64,000 nucleotides of DNA from SZUA-22 sp963751695 (GCA_963751695.1 CAVVVP010000009.1:248001-312000), one strand, 5' to 3'. Positions 42,721 through 52,488 are shown, counted from the first letter of the stretch. The notes: generated by a model from the letters alone, not told the origin. Made by a program: numbers and translations.

Positions 42721-44889
42721 ATGCTTGGAAGATTGAAAATACTGTCCTTTATAGTTTTTACTCTATTTGTTATGTGTACTGACTCACCAAAGTCTCTTAC
42801 AAAAGGAACAAATATGGAAGATGGAAAAAAAGCAAATAGACTAATAAATGAGAAAAGCCCATATCTTTTACAGCACGCATTTAATCCAGTTGATTGGTTC
42901 CCTTGGGGGGATGAGGCGTTTGAAAAAGCAAAAGCCGAAGACAAACCGATATTTCTTTCCATTGGATATTCAACTTGCCATTGGTGTCATGTTATGGAAA
43001 GAGAATCTTTTGAAGATTCTGTTGTCGCAAATTTAATGAATGAAGTTTTTATCTCTATAAAAGTTGATAGAGAGGAACGTCCGGATATTGATAATATCTA
43101 TATGACAGTATGTCAAATGCTTACTGGTAGCGGAGGTTGGCCCCTTACAATAATTATGACTCCCGATAAAAAACCTTTTTTTGCGGGAACGTATTTTCCT
43201 AAAGAAGCAAGGTTCGGGAGAATTGGAATGGTAGAGCTTGTCAACAGAATTAATGAAGCTTGGAAAACCAATCGAGAGAAAATATACGAATCTGCAGGAA
43301 ATATAACATCCACTCTCGCAGATTTGAATGATACAAAAGGCGAAAAAGAAATTGATCCAGAAATATTGAATTTAGCTTATAGTCAATTGAATGAAAGGTT
43401 TGACAATGAGTTTGGTGGGTTTGGTTCAGCTCCGAAATTTCCATCTCCACATAATCTCACGTTTCTATTAAAACAATGGAAACGAACTGGCGATCAGCAA
43501 GCTCTAAAAATGGTTGAAAATACACTTTCTCAAATGTACAATGGAGGTATATACGATCATGTTGGATATGGTTTTCATCGTTACTCAACTGATCGAGAAT
43601 GGTTAGTTCCACATTTTGAAAAGATGCTTTACGATCAAGCCACTCTTCTAGATGCATACATTGAAACTTATCAAGCAACTGGGAATCAGAAGTATGCTAG
43701 AATCGCTGGTGAAATTATTACATATGTATTGAGAGAAATGATCTCACCAGAGGGAGGATTCTATTCTGCGGAAGATGCTGACAGCGAAGGAGAGGAAGGT
43801 AAATTCTATGTTTGGACAAAAGATGAGCTTGAAGAAATTTTAGATAAAGAATCTGCTGAATTATTTATAGAAACATATAATATCAGTTCCGAGGGAAATT
43901 ATATTGACGAAATGACTAAAAGCAGAAACGGAAAAAATATTCCGCATCTTTCCAAAAATTCTGGTAACGTAATTAAAACACCTAATGCAAAAATTGAGGA
44001 GATTAAAGAAAAAATATTTGCTGTTAGAGAAAAGAGGATACATCCGCACAAAGATGGCAAGATTTTAACCGACTGGAATGGACTAATGATTGCCAGTCTT
44101 GCCAAAGCTAGCCGAGCCCTCAATAATGACCAGTATTTGATATCTGCAGAAAAGAGCATGGATTTTATCCTCGCCAAACTTAGAACAGATGAAGGAAGAT
44201 TAATGCATAGGTATAGAGATGGCGAGGCAGGTATACTTGCGAATATTGATGATTATGCATTTACTATTTATGGATTACTTGAATTGTATGAATCCAATTT
44301 CAAAACAGTATACATATCCCTTGCCATTGAACTTCAGGAACAACAGATAAAATATTTTTGGGATGAGGAGAACAATGGATTCTTCTTTACGCCAAATGAT
44401 GGTGAAGAACTGTTGACTAGAACTAAAGAAATATATGATGGTGCGATCCCTTCTGGTAATTCCATCTCGATTAAGAATTTGATACGACTTTCTAGACTCA
44501 CTTCCAATACTGAGTATGAACAATATGCATCTAAATTAAGTAGAACATTTTCAGAAAAACTTACTACATCTCCGATGAGTTCAACAATGATGCTTCAAGG
44601 AGTGGGTTTAACAATTGGAAAATCTTTCGAAATTCTTATTGTCAGTGATAATAAAAAGAAGCAAAAAAAAGCCTTAAAGTTACTGAACCAAAGTTTCATC
44701 CCTAACAAAGTTGTCTTACTAAAAGACAAAGAGAATGAGTCAGAATTAGAAAAAATTGCTCCATTTGTTTCGGAATATAGTATTACTGAAGATCAAATAA
44801 TGATTTATGTATGTCAAAATTACATTTGTAATTTGCCGACAGATGATCCTTTAAAAATGTTAAAGATACTAAACAAAAATACTGAGTAA
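42721..44889 (+). CDS. DUF255/thioredoxin-domain protein (YyaL/SPATA20 family)
   Basis: An N-terminal hydrophobic segment (LKILSFIVFTLFVMC) ends in a Cys that might be lipidated, though Met before it is atypical. The thioredoxin-like domain starts with NRLINEKSPYLLQHAFNPVDWFPWGDEAF and has the CHWC active site (GYSTCHWCHVMERESFED). The rest is an alpha/alpha-barrel related to N-acylglucosamine epimerases and glycosidases (YDHVGYGFHRYSTDREWLVPHFEKMLYDQA). Length (722) is normal. The family's reaction is unknown. If exported, it is unusual, as many relatives lack a signal. Confidence 0.9.
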   Translation: MLGRLKILSFIVFTLFVMCTDSPKSLTKGTNMEDGKKANRLINEKSPYLLQHAFNPVDWFPWGDEAFEKAKAEDKPIFLSIGYSTCHWCHVMERESFEDSVVANLMNEVFISIKVDREERPDIDNIYMTVCQMLTGSGGWPLTIIMTPDKKPFFAGTYFPKEARFGRIGMVELVNRINEAWKTNREKIYESAGNITSTLADLNDTKGEKEIDPEILNLAYSQLNERFDNEFGGFGSAPKFPSPHNLTFLLKQWKRTGDQQALKMVENTLSQMYNGGIYDHVGYGFHRYSTDREWLVPHFEKMLYDQATLLDAYIETYQATGNQKYARIAGEIITYVLREMISPEGGFYSAEDADSEGEEGKFYVWTKDELEEILDKESAELFIETYNISSEGNYIDEMTKSRNGKNIPHLSKNSGNVIKTPNAKIEEIKEKIFAVREKRIHPHKDGKILTDWNGLMIASLAKASRALNNDQYLISAEKSMDFILAKLRTDEGRLMHRYRDGEAGILANIDDYAFTIYGLLELYESNFKTVYISLAIELQEQQIKYFWDEENNGFFFTPNDGEELLTRTKEIYDGAIPSGNSISIKNLIRLSRLTSNTEYEQYASKLSRTFSEKLTTSPMSSTMMLQGVGLTIGKSFEILIVSDNKKKQKKALKLLNQSFIPNKVVLLKDKENESELEKIAPFVSEYSITEDQIMIYVCQNYICNLPTDDPLKMLKILNKNTE

Positions 44890-45038
44890 ATATTCCGAAA
44901 TTTGAATATACCCTCATATCTTGGTCAACATTACAAATCATTCCTTTATTCTTTGTATCGCATATTATATTTGGGTATTTTTGCACTTGAAATTTTTCAA
45001 TTGTAAAATAACATATAAAAGAAACAAGGAGAATTTAG

Positions 45039-46070
45039 ATGCCAGTTGTATCGAATGAAAAGTATTGTGAAATGCTCGATAATGCAAAGAAAAACAAATT
45101 TGCCTATCCAGCAATCAATGTTACTTCAGAAGTCACAGCTAACGCTTGTCTCGAAGCTTTAGCAGAAACAAAATCAGATGGAATAATTCAAGTTAGTACC
45201 GGTGGCGGTGAGTTTGCATCTGGAATTATGGTTAATGATGCTGCCCTCGGGGCTATTTCAATTGCTCAGCACATTCACTTTGTGGCAGATAAATATAATA
45301 TCAATGTTGCATTGCATACAGATCACTGCCAAGCGAACAAAGTTGAATCGTTTTTACAACCTTTGTTAGCTGCCTCGAAAGAGAGAGTTGAAAAAGGAAT
45401 GATCCCATTTTTCCAGTCTCATATGTTTGATGGCTCGGCTCTTCCACTAGTAGAAAATATGGATATTGCTGTAAAACTTCTCAAACAATGTCATGAGTTA
45501 GGAATTATACTTGAAGTTGAAGCTGGTGTTGTAGGTGGTGAAGAAGATGGTGTGAGCAACGAAGATGCACCAGCGGAAAAGCTGTATACAACTCCAGAAG
45601 ATATGATCTATGTATATGAAAGACTATCAGAAGTTGAAGGAGCACGTTACATGTTCGCGGCAACTTTTGGAAACGTACATGGTGTCTATAAACCAGGTAA
45701 CGTAAAACTTCGTCCATCAATATTGAAAGAAGGTCAAGATGCTGTGACTGCAAAATATGGTGAGAAAGCATCATTTGATTTAGTGTTCCACGGTGGCAGC
45801 GGTTCCTCATTAGAAGAAATTAGGGAAACACTTGAGTATGGAGTAATTAAAATGAATGTTGACACAGATACTCAGTATGCTTTTACTCGTCCGATTGTTG
45901 ACCATATGTTCAAAAATTATGACGGTGTTCTAAAAGTTGAAGGTGAAGTTGGAAACAAAAAAATGTACGATCCTCGTGGATATCTAAAACAAGCTGAAAC
46001 AGCAATGAAAGAAAGAGTAATCCAAGCTGTTAAAGATCTTCGTGGTGAGGGAACCACACTTGGTGTTTAA
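45039..46070 (+). CDS. fba: Class II fructose-bisphosphate aldolase
   Basis: The protein cleaves fructose 1,6-bisphosphate into two triose phosphates, using zinc. Metal ligands and substrate residues are visible: ALHTDHCQ, the glycine-rich EVEAGVVGGEEDGV, GNVHGVYKPGNVKL and HGGSGSSLEEI, then NVDTDTQYAFT. The length (343) and insertions fit the class IIA branch of E. coli FbaA. It follows AAGGAG and is a single-gene unit with its own terminator. With tpiA in the same window it covers adjacent glycolytic steps, though the genes are 40 kb apart. Confidence 0.96.
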   Translation: MPVVSNEKYCEMLDNAKKNKFAYPAINVTSEVTANACLEALAETKSDGIIQVSTGGGEFASGIMVNDAALGAISIAQHIHFVADKYNINVALHTDHCQANKVESFLQPLLAASKERVEKGMIPFFQSHMFDGSALPLVENMDIAVKLLKQCHELGIILEVEAGVVGGEEDGVSNEDAPAEKLYTTPEDMIYVYERLSEVEGARYMFAATFGNVHGVYKPGNVKLRPSILKEGQDAVTAKYGEKASFDLVFHGGSGSSLEEIRETLEYGVIKMNVDTDTQYAFTRPIVDHMFKNYDGVLKVEGEVGNKKMYDPRGYLKQAETAMKERVIQAVKDLRGEGTTLGV

Positions 46071-46082
46071 GTAGTTCAATCT

Positions 46083-46107
46083 AAATCCCATTATTTTGAT
46101 GGGGTTT
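46083..46107 (+). terminator. Intrinsic terminator after fba
   Basis: AAATCCCAT pairs with ATGGGGTTT (one G-T pair) around a 7-nt loop and is followed by further T, 12 nt after the fba stop. Confidence 0.8.
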
Positions 46108-46151
46108 TTTATTACACCTAATTAGAAATAAATTAATAGGGCAAAGGCTAA

Positions 46152-46814
46152 ATGAAAAAAATACTCTTCTCAATTTTTCTATTATTATTAAGTAGTCAAA
46201 TATTTGCCCAGACTGAGAATAAATACTCTCCATATTATCTTCACAAAAAAAGTCAATTTGAAATGCTACCGAATACTCCAAATGAAATTATTTTTCTAGG
46301 CAACAGTATAACCGATGGAGGAAATTGGTCAGAGTTATTCGCTGATCTCAGAATTAAGAATCGTGGGATAAGTGGTGATGTAACAGAGGGAATCTTAAAT
46401 AGATTAGATGAGGTAACAGAATCGAATCCTGCTAAAATTTTCATCATGATTGGAATTAACGATCTCTCAAGAGGTAAAAATACGGATGAAATCCTAGAAA
46501 ACTATGAATTAGTGGTAGATAGAATTGAATCAACGAGTCCCCAAACTCAAATTTTTATTGAGAGTGTGCTACCCGTAAATGATAATTTTACTAAGTTTAA
46601 AAATCATTATTCTAAAGCTGACAGTGTAGTTATCCTAAATAATAAACTTCATCTATTAGCGACGGAAAAGAATCTGATCTATATTAATCTCTATTCATCA
46701 TTTTTGGATGAAGAAGGAAAACTTAATGCTGATCTAACTGAGGATGGTCTTCACCTCAATGGGAAAGCTTACATGATCTGGAAATCTTTAATTGAAAAAT
46801 ATGTCTATAACTAA
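46152..46814 (+). CDS. Exported SGNH/GDSL-type hydrolase
   Basis: A signal peptide (ILFSIFLLLLSSQIFAQ) precedes an SGNH hydrolase: block I FLGNSITDGGNW with the nucleophile Ser, block II NRGISGDVTEG, block III IMIGINDLSRG and block V DGLHLNGKAYMIW with the catalytic Asp and His. The block set resembles the platelet-activating-factor acetylhydrolase-like branch, which removes acyl or acetyl groups from lipids or glycans. The substrate is unknown. It ends convergently with the next gene, overlapping by four bases. Confidence 0.9.
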   Translation: MKKILFSIFLLLLSSQIFAQTENKYSPYYLHKKSQFEMLPNTPNEIIFLGNSITDGGNWSELFADLRIKNRGISGDVTEGILNRLDEVTESNPAKIFIMIGINDLSRGKNTDEILENYELVVDRIESTSPQTQIFIESVLPVNDNFTKFKNHYSKADSVVILNNKLHLLATEKNLIYINLYSSFLDEEGKLNADLTEDGLHLNGKAYMIWKSLIEKYVYN

Positions 46815-47329
46815 TTTACCTTGTTGTAATCTAAGATAAACTCATCGATGAGAGCATTGAGAGAAACTCTTATCTCAAGATCTAAGTCTTTTTCCTCTGC
46901 AAAAGAGACATCATCGCGTTCCCAAGTAATTGCTCCATAGTTTACGATGTTATTTCTCAACAATTTCACATCCTGAATAAAACGAATAATTACAGAATAA
47001 GAATAAACTCCACTTTTCGCTTTTTCATCAACCTTAATTGAAACCTCTAAATTTGGTGCACCTTTCAAACCCCTCGCTTCAGAAAAATCAACGGTTTTGA
47101 TTCCAGCTCCCTTCAGTGCTTTCTTTACAAATGATTCAATTTCTGAAACTGTTAATTTATTGTTCCATTTATCCCCTTCAAAATCCCAAACATAAACTCC
47201 GAATTTTTGAAGACCTGAAATTGCTTTAAGTTGATGCATCTCATATTCTTCAACAGTCTGACCTAAAACGTTTGTGGAACTTAAAAATGAAACTATGAGC
47301 AGGGCACACAATATTTGATATATTTTCAA
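46811..47329 (-). CDS. Exported protein of unknown function
   Basis: A signal peptide (ILCALLIVSFLSSTNVLGQ) is followed by about 150 residues of mixed alpha/beta pattern with no motif I recognise. FGVYVWDFEGDKWNN, LEVSIKVDE and YSYSVIIRFIQDVKLLR look like strands of a small globular domain. It is likely periplasmic. Upstream on the same strand lie the broken small membrane gene and a lipoprotein gene. Confidence 0.7.
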   Translation of the reverse strand: MKIYQILCALLIVSFLSSTNVLGQTVEEYEMHQLKAISGLQKFGVYVWDFEGDKWNNKLTVSEIESFVKKALKGAGIKTVDFSEARGLKGAPNLEVSIKVDEKAKSGVYSYSVIIRFIQDVKLLRNNIVNYGAITWERDDVSFAEEKDLDLEIRVSLNALIDEFILDYNKVN

Positions 47330-47359
47330 CTTCTTACCTTTCTTCTAAAAATTATATAG

Positions 47360-47588
47360 TTACTTGGATTGACTAGAGTTATTTTCTTCCAATTTCTTAT
47401 GAGCTTTTACTTCAACCATTTCTTCAAGTCTCATTTTTAATCTCTTGTTAGAAGTGCATTAGTTGCACCAAAGACTAGAGACATCATACTAACTCCACCT
47501 CGCTTTACTTTTAGAATCAGCCAAAGAAAGACTGAAATAGCAATAATAATGATAAAATTGCAAGCACTACTTCGAAAAGATTGTCCAA
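47360..47588 (-). pseudogene. Small membrane protein gene broken by apparent frameshifts
   Basis: No intact gene fills the 265-nt gap 47330-47594, but three minus-strand frames join into a plausible protein. TTG at 47588 gives MDNLFEVVLAILSLLLL; a second frame gives IAISVFLWLILKVKRGGVSMMSLVFGATNAL; a third gives KRLKMRLEEMVEVKAHKKLEENN up to the TAA at 47360. The result is a one-helix membrane protein of roughly 75 residues with a charged helical tail, needing two single-base shifts. It may be decayed, or intact but misassembled. The family is unknown. Confidence 0.45.
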
Positions 47589-47594
47589 GGTAGA

Positions 47595-47963
47595 TTAGTT
47601 TACATCTCTAACGGCAGTCCAAGTGCCCGACATTCCGGCACCTTCCCAAATTCCAGAACCAATTTCAGGTTCAATAGCTCCTGAAAGATTTCCAACGTTA
47701 TCACCTTCATAAAATATGGATCCATTCAAAGTTCCATCTTCAATTACTTCTCCAGTAAAGAAGACATCGTAATTTTCACCATTAACATTCACTCCTTCTG
47801 CAAAGGAAAACGTAAGATCTGGTTTAACTATGAATGTAAACTCACTTGAGATATCTCCATTGAATTCTAGTTTCCAGTTACCTGAATACATTTCTTGTGG
47901 CGTTTGACCGCATCCGATTAGTAAAGTAATGAAAAATAGTGGTAGTAAAGTTTTCTTTAACAT
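47595..47963 (-). CDS. Small lipoprotein of unknown function
   Basis: The N-terminus is a clear lipoprotein signal (KKTLLPLFFITLLIGC, then GQTPQEMYSG). The mature part of about 105 residues has a repeating strand pattern (GNWKLEFNGD, SEFTFIVKPDLTFSFAEG, LNGSIFYEGDNVGNLSGAIE, GIWEGAGMSGTWTAV), typical of small lipocalin- or META-like beta-barrels. It probably sits in a membrane facing the periplasm. No function can be assigned. The broken small membrane gene starts seven bases after its stop. Confidence 0.75.
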   Translation of the reverse strand: MLKKTLLPLFFITLLIGCGQTPQEMYSGNWKLEFNGDISSEFTFIVKPDLTFSFAEGVNVNGENYDVFFTGEVIEDGTLNGSIFYEGDNVGNLSGAIEPEIGSGIWEGAGMSGTWTAVRDVN

Positions 47964-48069
47964 ATTAGACTTATAGTTTTGTGATTGAATTGTCAGTATA
48001 TTTTAAAATTACTATCTACAATTTATATTTTTTGAACTATTTTTGTCATCTTAATTATAATTTATCTTA

Positions 48070-49232
48070 ATGAAGAACCAATCACAGAAATATGACTTTA
48101 TAGCGAAGACATTCTTTGGTTTAGAAGATGTTTTAGCGGATGAACTTGTTCTTTTAGGTGCAAGTGATATATTAAAGCATAACAGAGCTGTAAGCTTCCG
48201 CGGTGACATGAAGTTATTATACAAAGCTAATTATAATCTAAGAACTGCCCTCAGAATTCTAAAGCCTATTTTAAAGTGTCAAGTTTCTACAAATAAAGCA
48301 TTATATCGGAAAGTAAATCAGATAAATTGGGAAAATTACTTTGGACTCGATGACACTTTTGCGATAGATACTGTTGTTACTTCAGAATATTTTAAGCATT
48401 CAAAATTTGTTGCTTTGAAAACAAAAGATGCAATTGTGGACCGTTTTCGTTCTAAGTTTAAAAGCGTCCGTCCGTTGATGTTGAGAATCCATCTATGAGA
48501 ATCCATGTTCATATTTTTAAAGACCAGTGTACCATTTCTTTGGATAGTTCAGGGGATTCGCTACATAAACGAGGATATAGAATTGCTAAAACTGCTGCCC
48601 CGCTTAATGAAGCACTTGCTGCAGGAATGATTCTATTAAGCGGTTGGGATAAAAGAAGTACCTTTGTTGATCCAATGTGTGGTTCTGGAACGATCCCAAT
48701 TGAAGCAGCAATGATTGCATTGAATATTCCACCAGCATATTTAAGAAAATCATTTGGGTTTCAAAAATGGAACGATTTCGACAGTAATTTGTGGAAACAA
48801 ATTATCAAAGATGTGAAGACTAGAGATAGCTTAGATTTTAAAGTAGTCGCTTCTGATAAATCTTCTAAAGCTATTGAAGCTGCTAAAGAAAACATAAATC
48901 AAGCGAAATTGAATCAGTATATAAAAATCCAAACTAAATTAATGGAGGAATTCGAGCCGAATTCGGAGAGCGGTATTGTTATAGCGAATCCACCATATGG
49001 TGAACGTTTGAAAGAAAAAGATATTTTAGATCTTTACAAATCAATTGGAGATTCATTAAAAAACAATTTTTCAGGATTCGATGCTTGGATATTAAGCTCA
49101 AGTAGAAATGCTATGAAAAATGTTGGGCTGAAAACTTCAAAGAGACTAACTCTCTTCAATGGAGCATTAGAGTGTAAATATCATAAATACAGTTTATATA
49201 AAGGAAGCAGGAAGTATGAAGACCAAGCATGA
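48070..49232 (+). CDS. THUMP-domain RNA methyltransferase (RlmL/YpsC-like), interrupted by one frameshift
   Basis: The first frame (48070-48498) has the THUMP region (KTFFGLEDVLADELVLLGA, NYNLRTALRILKPI). The second (48495-49232) has the Rossmann methyltransferase with VDPMCGSGTIPIEAAMIA (SAM site) and the catalytic NPPYGERL. Near 48470, adding one base gives the family-typical junction RP-VDVENPSMRIHVHIF, so a one-base deletion separates the halves. The corrected protein of about 387 residues would methylate 23S rRNA guanine N2. The ATG at 48495 overlaps the TGA by four bases and mimics translational coupling, but it interrupts a conserved block. Confidence 0.88.
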
Positions 49233-49261
49233 TCTTGTTGAACAAAACCATGCTTGAAAAA

Positions 49262-50359
49262 TTAATTTAGAATTCGGATTTCGATTTTGTTTTTATCTCT
49301 AGTGGTGATCGAGGCAGCATCCTTCGTACCAAACTTATACTCTTTAACTTTTCTTGCATCCATACCTAAAGAAAGTAAATAACCTTTTATCGCATCAGCT
49401 CTTTGCTGAAATAGTTCGAGGCCTTGACTTCCAGCTGTATTTTCTTCTGCATAACCGGTTAGGACAATTACCATATCTGGATTTTGAGCTAAGACTTGAG
49501 ATGTGTAGTATAAGCCTGGATAAGCATCTTGTTTTAATCTAGCGCTGCTAAAATCAAAATCGACAGAAACAAGAATCCATTCTGTTCCAGTCGCTTTAAT
49601 CTCTGATGCTTCAGCTTGAACTGGTACTACAACTTCCTTAATAACTTCTTTTGGAATTCTACTAGAAACAATTTCGTCGATCCTTGCGTAAACAATAGAA
49701 TCTGGTAGAACTCCAATTCCATCATATAAACCACACTTCTTAGATGGCTTTCCTTTTGCAAAATAGTACTGTACTCCAAAGTTGAAAGTTGTAAATGCAT
49801 CGGTATTAGCACCGATAACACCATAACCCGCACTACCATATCTTCCATCAAATCCACTGTTTGCTACCGAATGTACGCCAAGCTCAGTTACAAATCTCCA
49901 ATCCCTACTGATGTCAGCTTCAAAACCGATCCCTACATTGAAAATCAACTCTAGAAATGATCCATCGTAATCTGGATCATCCGGATTATCCAAACTGTAG
50001 GAATCAAATCCAAATCCAGCAGTTACATAAGGAGAAAAAGGCTCACAAGGAATAAAATAATATAGCAAATCAAAACTACCATAGATACTTGTCGTAGTGG
50101 TAGTTTCAGCTCCAGTGTTATAGGTTCCCTGTAAACTTGAGTATTTTCCCATAAATCTGATTCCAGCTTGCTCAATAAAATTCCTCTGTATAGAAAGATA
50201 ACCCCCATAGTTTGAATTGAGCATTCCAGTATTAGTGCCGGTTAATTTTGGATAGGAAAAACCAACTCCAAAAGCCCAGCTCTTTTCTGCTAACTGTGCA
50301 TTGGAATTAATTGAAACTAAAAATAATATTCCGAATAAAAACAGAACTGTCTTTTTCAT
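49262..50359 (-). CDS. OmpA-family outer-membrane protein
   Basis: A signal peptide (KKTVLFLFGILFLVSINSNAQ; start at 50359 behind GGATCC) is followed by an eight-stranded barrel-like domain (about 30-215), then a C-terminal OmpA-like domain (VDFDFSSARLKQDAYPGL, VIVLTGYAEENTAGSQGLELFQQRADAIKGYL). In canonical OmpA domains the peptidoglycan-binding Asp lies in GHTD; here that site reads GYAEE, so binding may differ. The conserved Arg in QQRAD remains. It is likely to link or stabilise the outer membrane. Confidence 0.88.
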   Translation of the reverse strand: MKKTVLFLFGILFLVSINSNAQLAEKSWAFGVGFSYPKLTGTNTGMLNSNYGGYLSIQRNFIEQAGIRFMGKYSSLQGTYNTGAETTTTTSIYGSFDLLYYFIPCEPFSPYVTAGFGFDSYSLDNPDDPDYDGSFLELIFNVGIGFEADISRDWRFVTELGVHSVANSGFDGRYGSAGYGVIGANTDAFTTFNFGVQYYFAKGKPSKKCGLYDGIGVLPDSIVYARIDEIVSSRIPKEVIKEVVVPVQAEASEIKATGTEWILVSVDFDFSSARLKQDAYPGLYYTSQVLAQNPDMVIVLTGYAEENTAGSQGLELFQQRADAIKGYLLSLGMDARKVKEYKFGTKDAASITTRDKNKIEIRILN

Positions 50360-50503
50360 ATTTAGGATCCGATAAAATTTGATCAAACTGATAAGTGCAT
50401 ATTTACACTAATTCGTAATTAACCATTTTTTCGATGATAGTCAATAGTAGCTTAATAGGTCTTGAAAATTCTATTGAGGATTACTGCGTGTAATTGTGTC
50501 TAT

Positions 50504-51598
50504 TTAAGATGATTTAGACACTTTTTTGAAGAAATTGAAAGTAAATTCCAACAGCATCATTAGAAAAATAGGTAGTAAAAATGCAGTGTAATTCAATTCA
50601 ATATATGACAGGCTGAAGATAATGAACGATATGCAAAGAAGTAAAATCAGTAGAATCGGAAAAAAATAAACGTGATTTTTCTTCACGATGAAGATGCATA
50701 ATAAGATCAGAACTATTAATAAGATTGTAGATGGAGCTATGAAATTTTCATTTAAGAATCTATCATTTAATAGATTATCTGTTGCAGTTGCATGTAAACC
50801 AATTCCAGGAAGGTTTTCATCAAAATTTGTGTTCACAGTCTTTCCAATAGTTGGATCAACAACACCGATTAGTACAATCTTATCTTTTAGTTTATCAAGT
50901 CTTGGCTTATCACTCTCAAACAAATTAAAGAATTCCGTTATCGTCAAGCTTTTAAACGAATTGAACGAAAAAGTAAAATTGAGCTTAAGCAGATTACTCC
51001 ATTTGTTGTTTAATTGGTCTCTTTCCACGAGCGAACTAGCAAAGGAATATAATGTGTCAGAATTATTAATTATTCTTTGTGGCACATAAATATTATCAAA
51101 CTCAAAATAATTAGTATGTCCAACTTTTTTATTACCTGAACTAAGATTTGTTAAAGGATAGATTATGGAATCAGTATAGAAAACATCATCATAACTTGTA
51201 ATTGAATTTACATAACAGGAAAGAACAATTTTATCCTCCTCTAATTCGTTTAGGAATTGATTGTCATTGATATTTTGAACATCGTTTTTTCCAGAGAGAA
51301 AAATCTCCAAACCGATTTTTCTTACTTTCAAGTGTTTTAGTTTACTAAGGAGAAGTGCGTAATAACTTCTTTTTAATGGCCATCCACCCAGGTTTTCAAT
51401 ATCCCTTTCAGTGATCCTTATGAGAACGATGTTTGTGTCTGGCTGAGAAGATCCTTCAATTGCATAAAATATAGATTCAATATTTCTGTTTATGCTTGAA
51501 CTGAAAGAACTAAATACTATTAGAAAAAATAAGGCTGCAACAAGAGCACCCACTCGGATAAGGTCTTTATTTTTCTCTATTTTTTGAATGTTCAACAT
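50504..51598 (-). CDS. CHASE2-domain membrane sensor without an output domain
   Basis: One N-terminal helix (GALVAALFFLIVFSSF) leads into an extracytoplasmic CHASE2 domain (about 35-265, NIVLIRITERDIENLGGWPLKRSYYALLL, DKIVLIGVVDPTIGKTVNT, PGIGLHATATDNLL), then three helices (about 275-350) and a stop after FFKKVSKSS. CHASE2 proteins normally continue into an adenylate cyclase, kinase or GGDEF domain; none follows here. The upstream gene is divergent, so no separate partner is obvious. It may signal through another protein or be a truncated receptor. Confidence 0.85.
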   Translation of the reverse strand: MLNIQKIEKNKDLIRVGALVAALFFLIVFSSFSSSINRNIESIFYAIEGSSQPDTNIVLIRITERDIENLGGWPLKRSYYALLLSKLKHLKVRKIGLEIFLSGKNDVQNINDNQFLNELEEDKIVLSCYVNSITSYDDVFYTDSIIYPLTNLSSGNKKVGHTNYFEFDNIYVPQRIINNSDTLYSFASSLVERDQLNNKWSNLLKLNFTFSFNSFKSLTITEFFNLFESDKPRLDKLKDKIVLIGVVDPTIGKTVNTNFDENLPGIGLHATATDNLLNDRFLNENFIAPSTILLIVLILLCIFIVKKNHVYFFPILLILLLCISFIIFSLSYIELNYTAFLLPIFLMMLLEFTFNFFKKVSKSS

Positions 51599-51688
51599 AA
51601 ATGGATTACCTTAGACAAGTAAATATCAAGGAATTACATATTTTAAAAATAAACTTACACTTAATTCTTACAATATAGGAACACATTT

Positions 51689-52483
51689 ATGCTGCTAACT
51701 ATTAACGGGCTAGAAGTATTTTCAGATGGCGAGAAATATAATCAATCAATTCTGTTTGTTCATGGATTTCCATATGATCATACAATGTGGAAGGCACAGA
51801 TTGATTATTTAAAATCAGATTATTATTGTGTAAGCTATGACATAAGAGGACTAGGGCAGAGCAATGTGGGTGATGGGCAGTATACAATGGAATCATACGT
51901 TGATGACCTGATGAAAATAATTGAAGAATTGGACTTGAAAAAACCAGTGATTTGCGGACTATCAATGGGTGGATACATTGCATTTCGAGCTGTTGAAAGA
52001 ACTCAAGAATTATTTGATGGATTGATTCTTTGTGACACAAAATCAGCTGCAGATAGTGATGAAGGAAAATTGGTTCGAGCATCAAAGATAGCACAGATCA
52101 ATAATGAAGGATTAGGTGCATTTGTTGAGGAATTTGTTCCAACGTGCTTCTCGCAAAATTCAAGAGAAAATAAAAAGGAATTACTCAAATCAACAATTGA
52201 AAAGTGCAAGCTTAATCAACCAAGCGGAGTAAAAGGTGCTTTAATTGCAATGTTGAGTAGGACAGATACAAGCAACTATCTTAATAAGATTAAGATCCCA
52301 ACCCTTATTATTGTCGGAGAAAATGATGCTCTAACGCCACCTGCGATAATGAAGGAAATTAGTAATTCTATTGTAGATTCGGAATTTGTCAAAATACCAG
52401 ATGTTGGTCATATGACTCCCCTCGAAGATCCAGATAGAGTGAATGAGGCTATGAATAATTTTTTAGGAAAGAATTATAAATAA
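51689..52483 (+). CDS. Alpha/beta-fold hydrolase
   Basis: The fold is complete: oxyanion region FVHGFPYDHTMW, nucleophile elbow CGLSMGGYIAFRA, acidic residue in TLIIVGENDALTPP, and catalytic His in PDVGHMTPLEDPDRVNEAM. The 264-residue, signal-less protein belongs to the broad cytoplasmic hydrolase group (esterases, carboxylesterases, lactonases such as PcaD-like enzymes); substrate is unknown. It converges with the NUDIX gene six bases away. Start and length are normal. Confidence 0.92.
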   Translation: MLLTINGLEVFSDGEKYNQSILFVHGFPYDHTMWKAQIDYLKSDYYCVSYDIRGLGQSNVGDGQYTMESYVDDLMKIIEELDLKKPVICGLSMGGYIAFRAVERTQELFDGLILCDTKSAADSDEGKLVRASKIAQINNEGLGAFVEEFVPTCFSQNSRENKKELLKSTIEKCKLNQPSGVKGALIAMLSRTDTSNYLNKIKIPTLIIVGENDALTPPAIMKEISNSIVDSEFVKIPDVGHMTPLEDPDRVNEAMNNFLGKNYK

Positions 52484-52488
52484 ATAGA

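Noticed and set aside
44930..45000. Third sigma-54 promoter before fba (TTGGG...TTGCAC)
   Set aside because: The GG-to-GC spacing is two bases too short compared with the consensus and with the two accepted sites.
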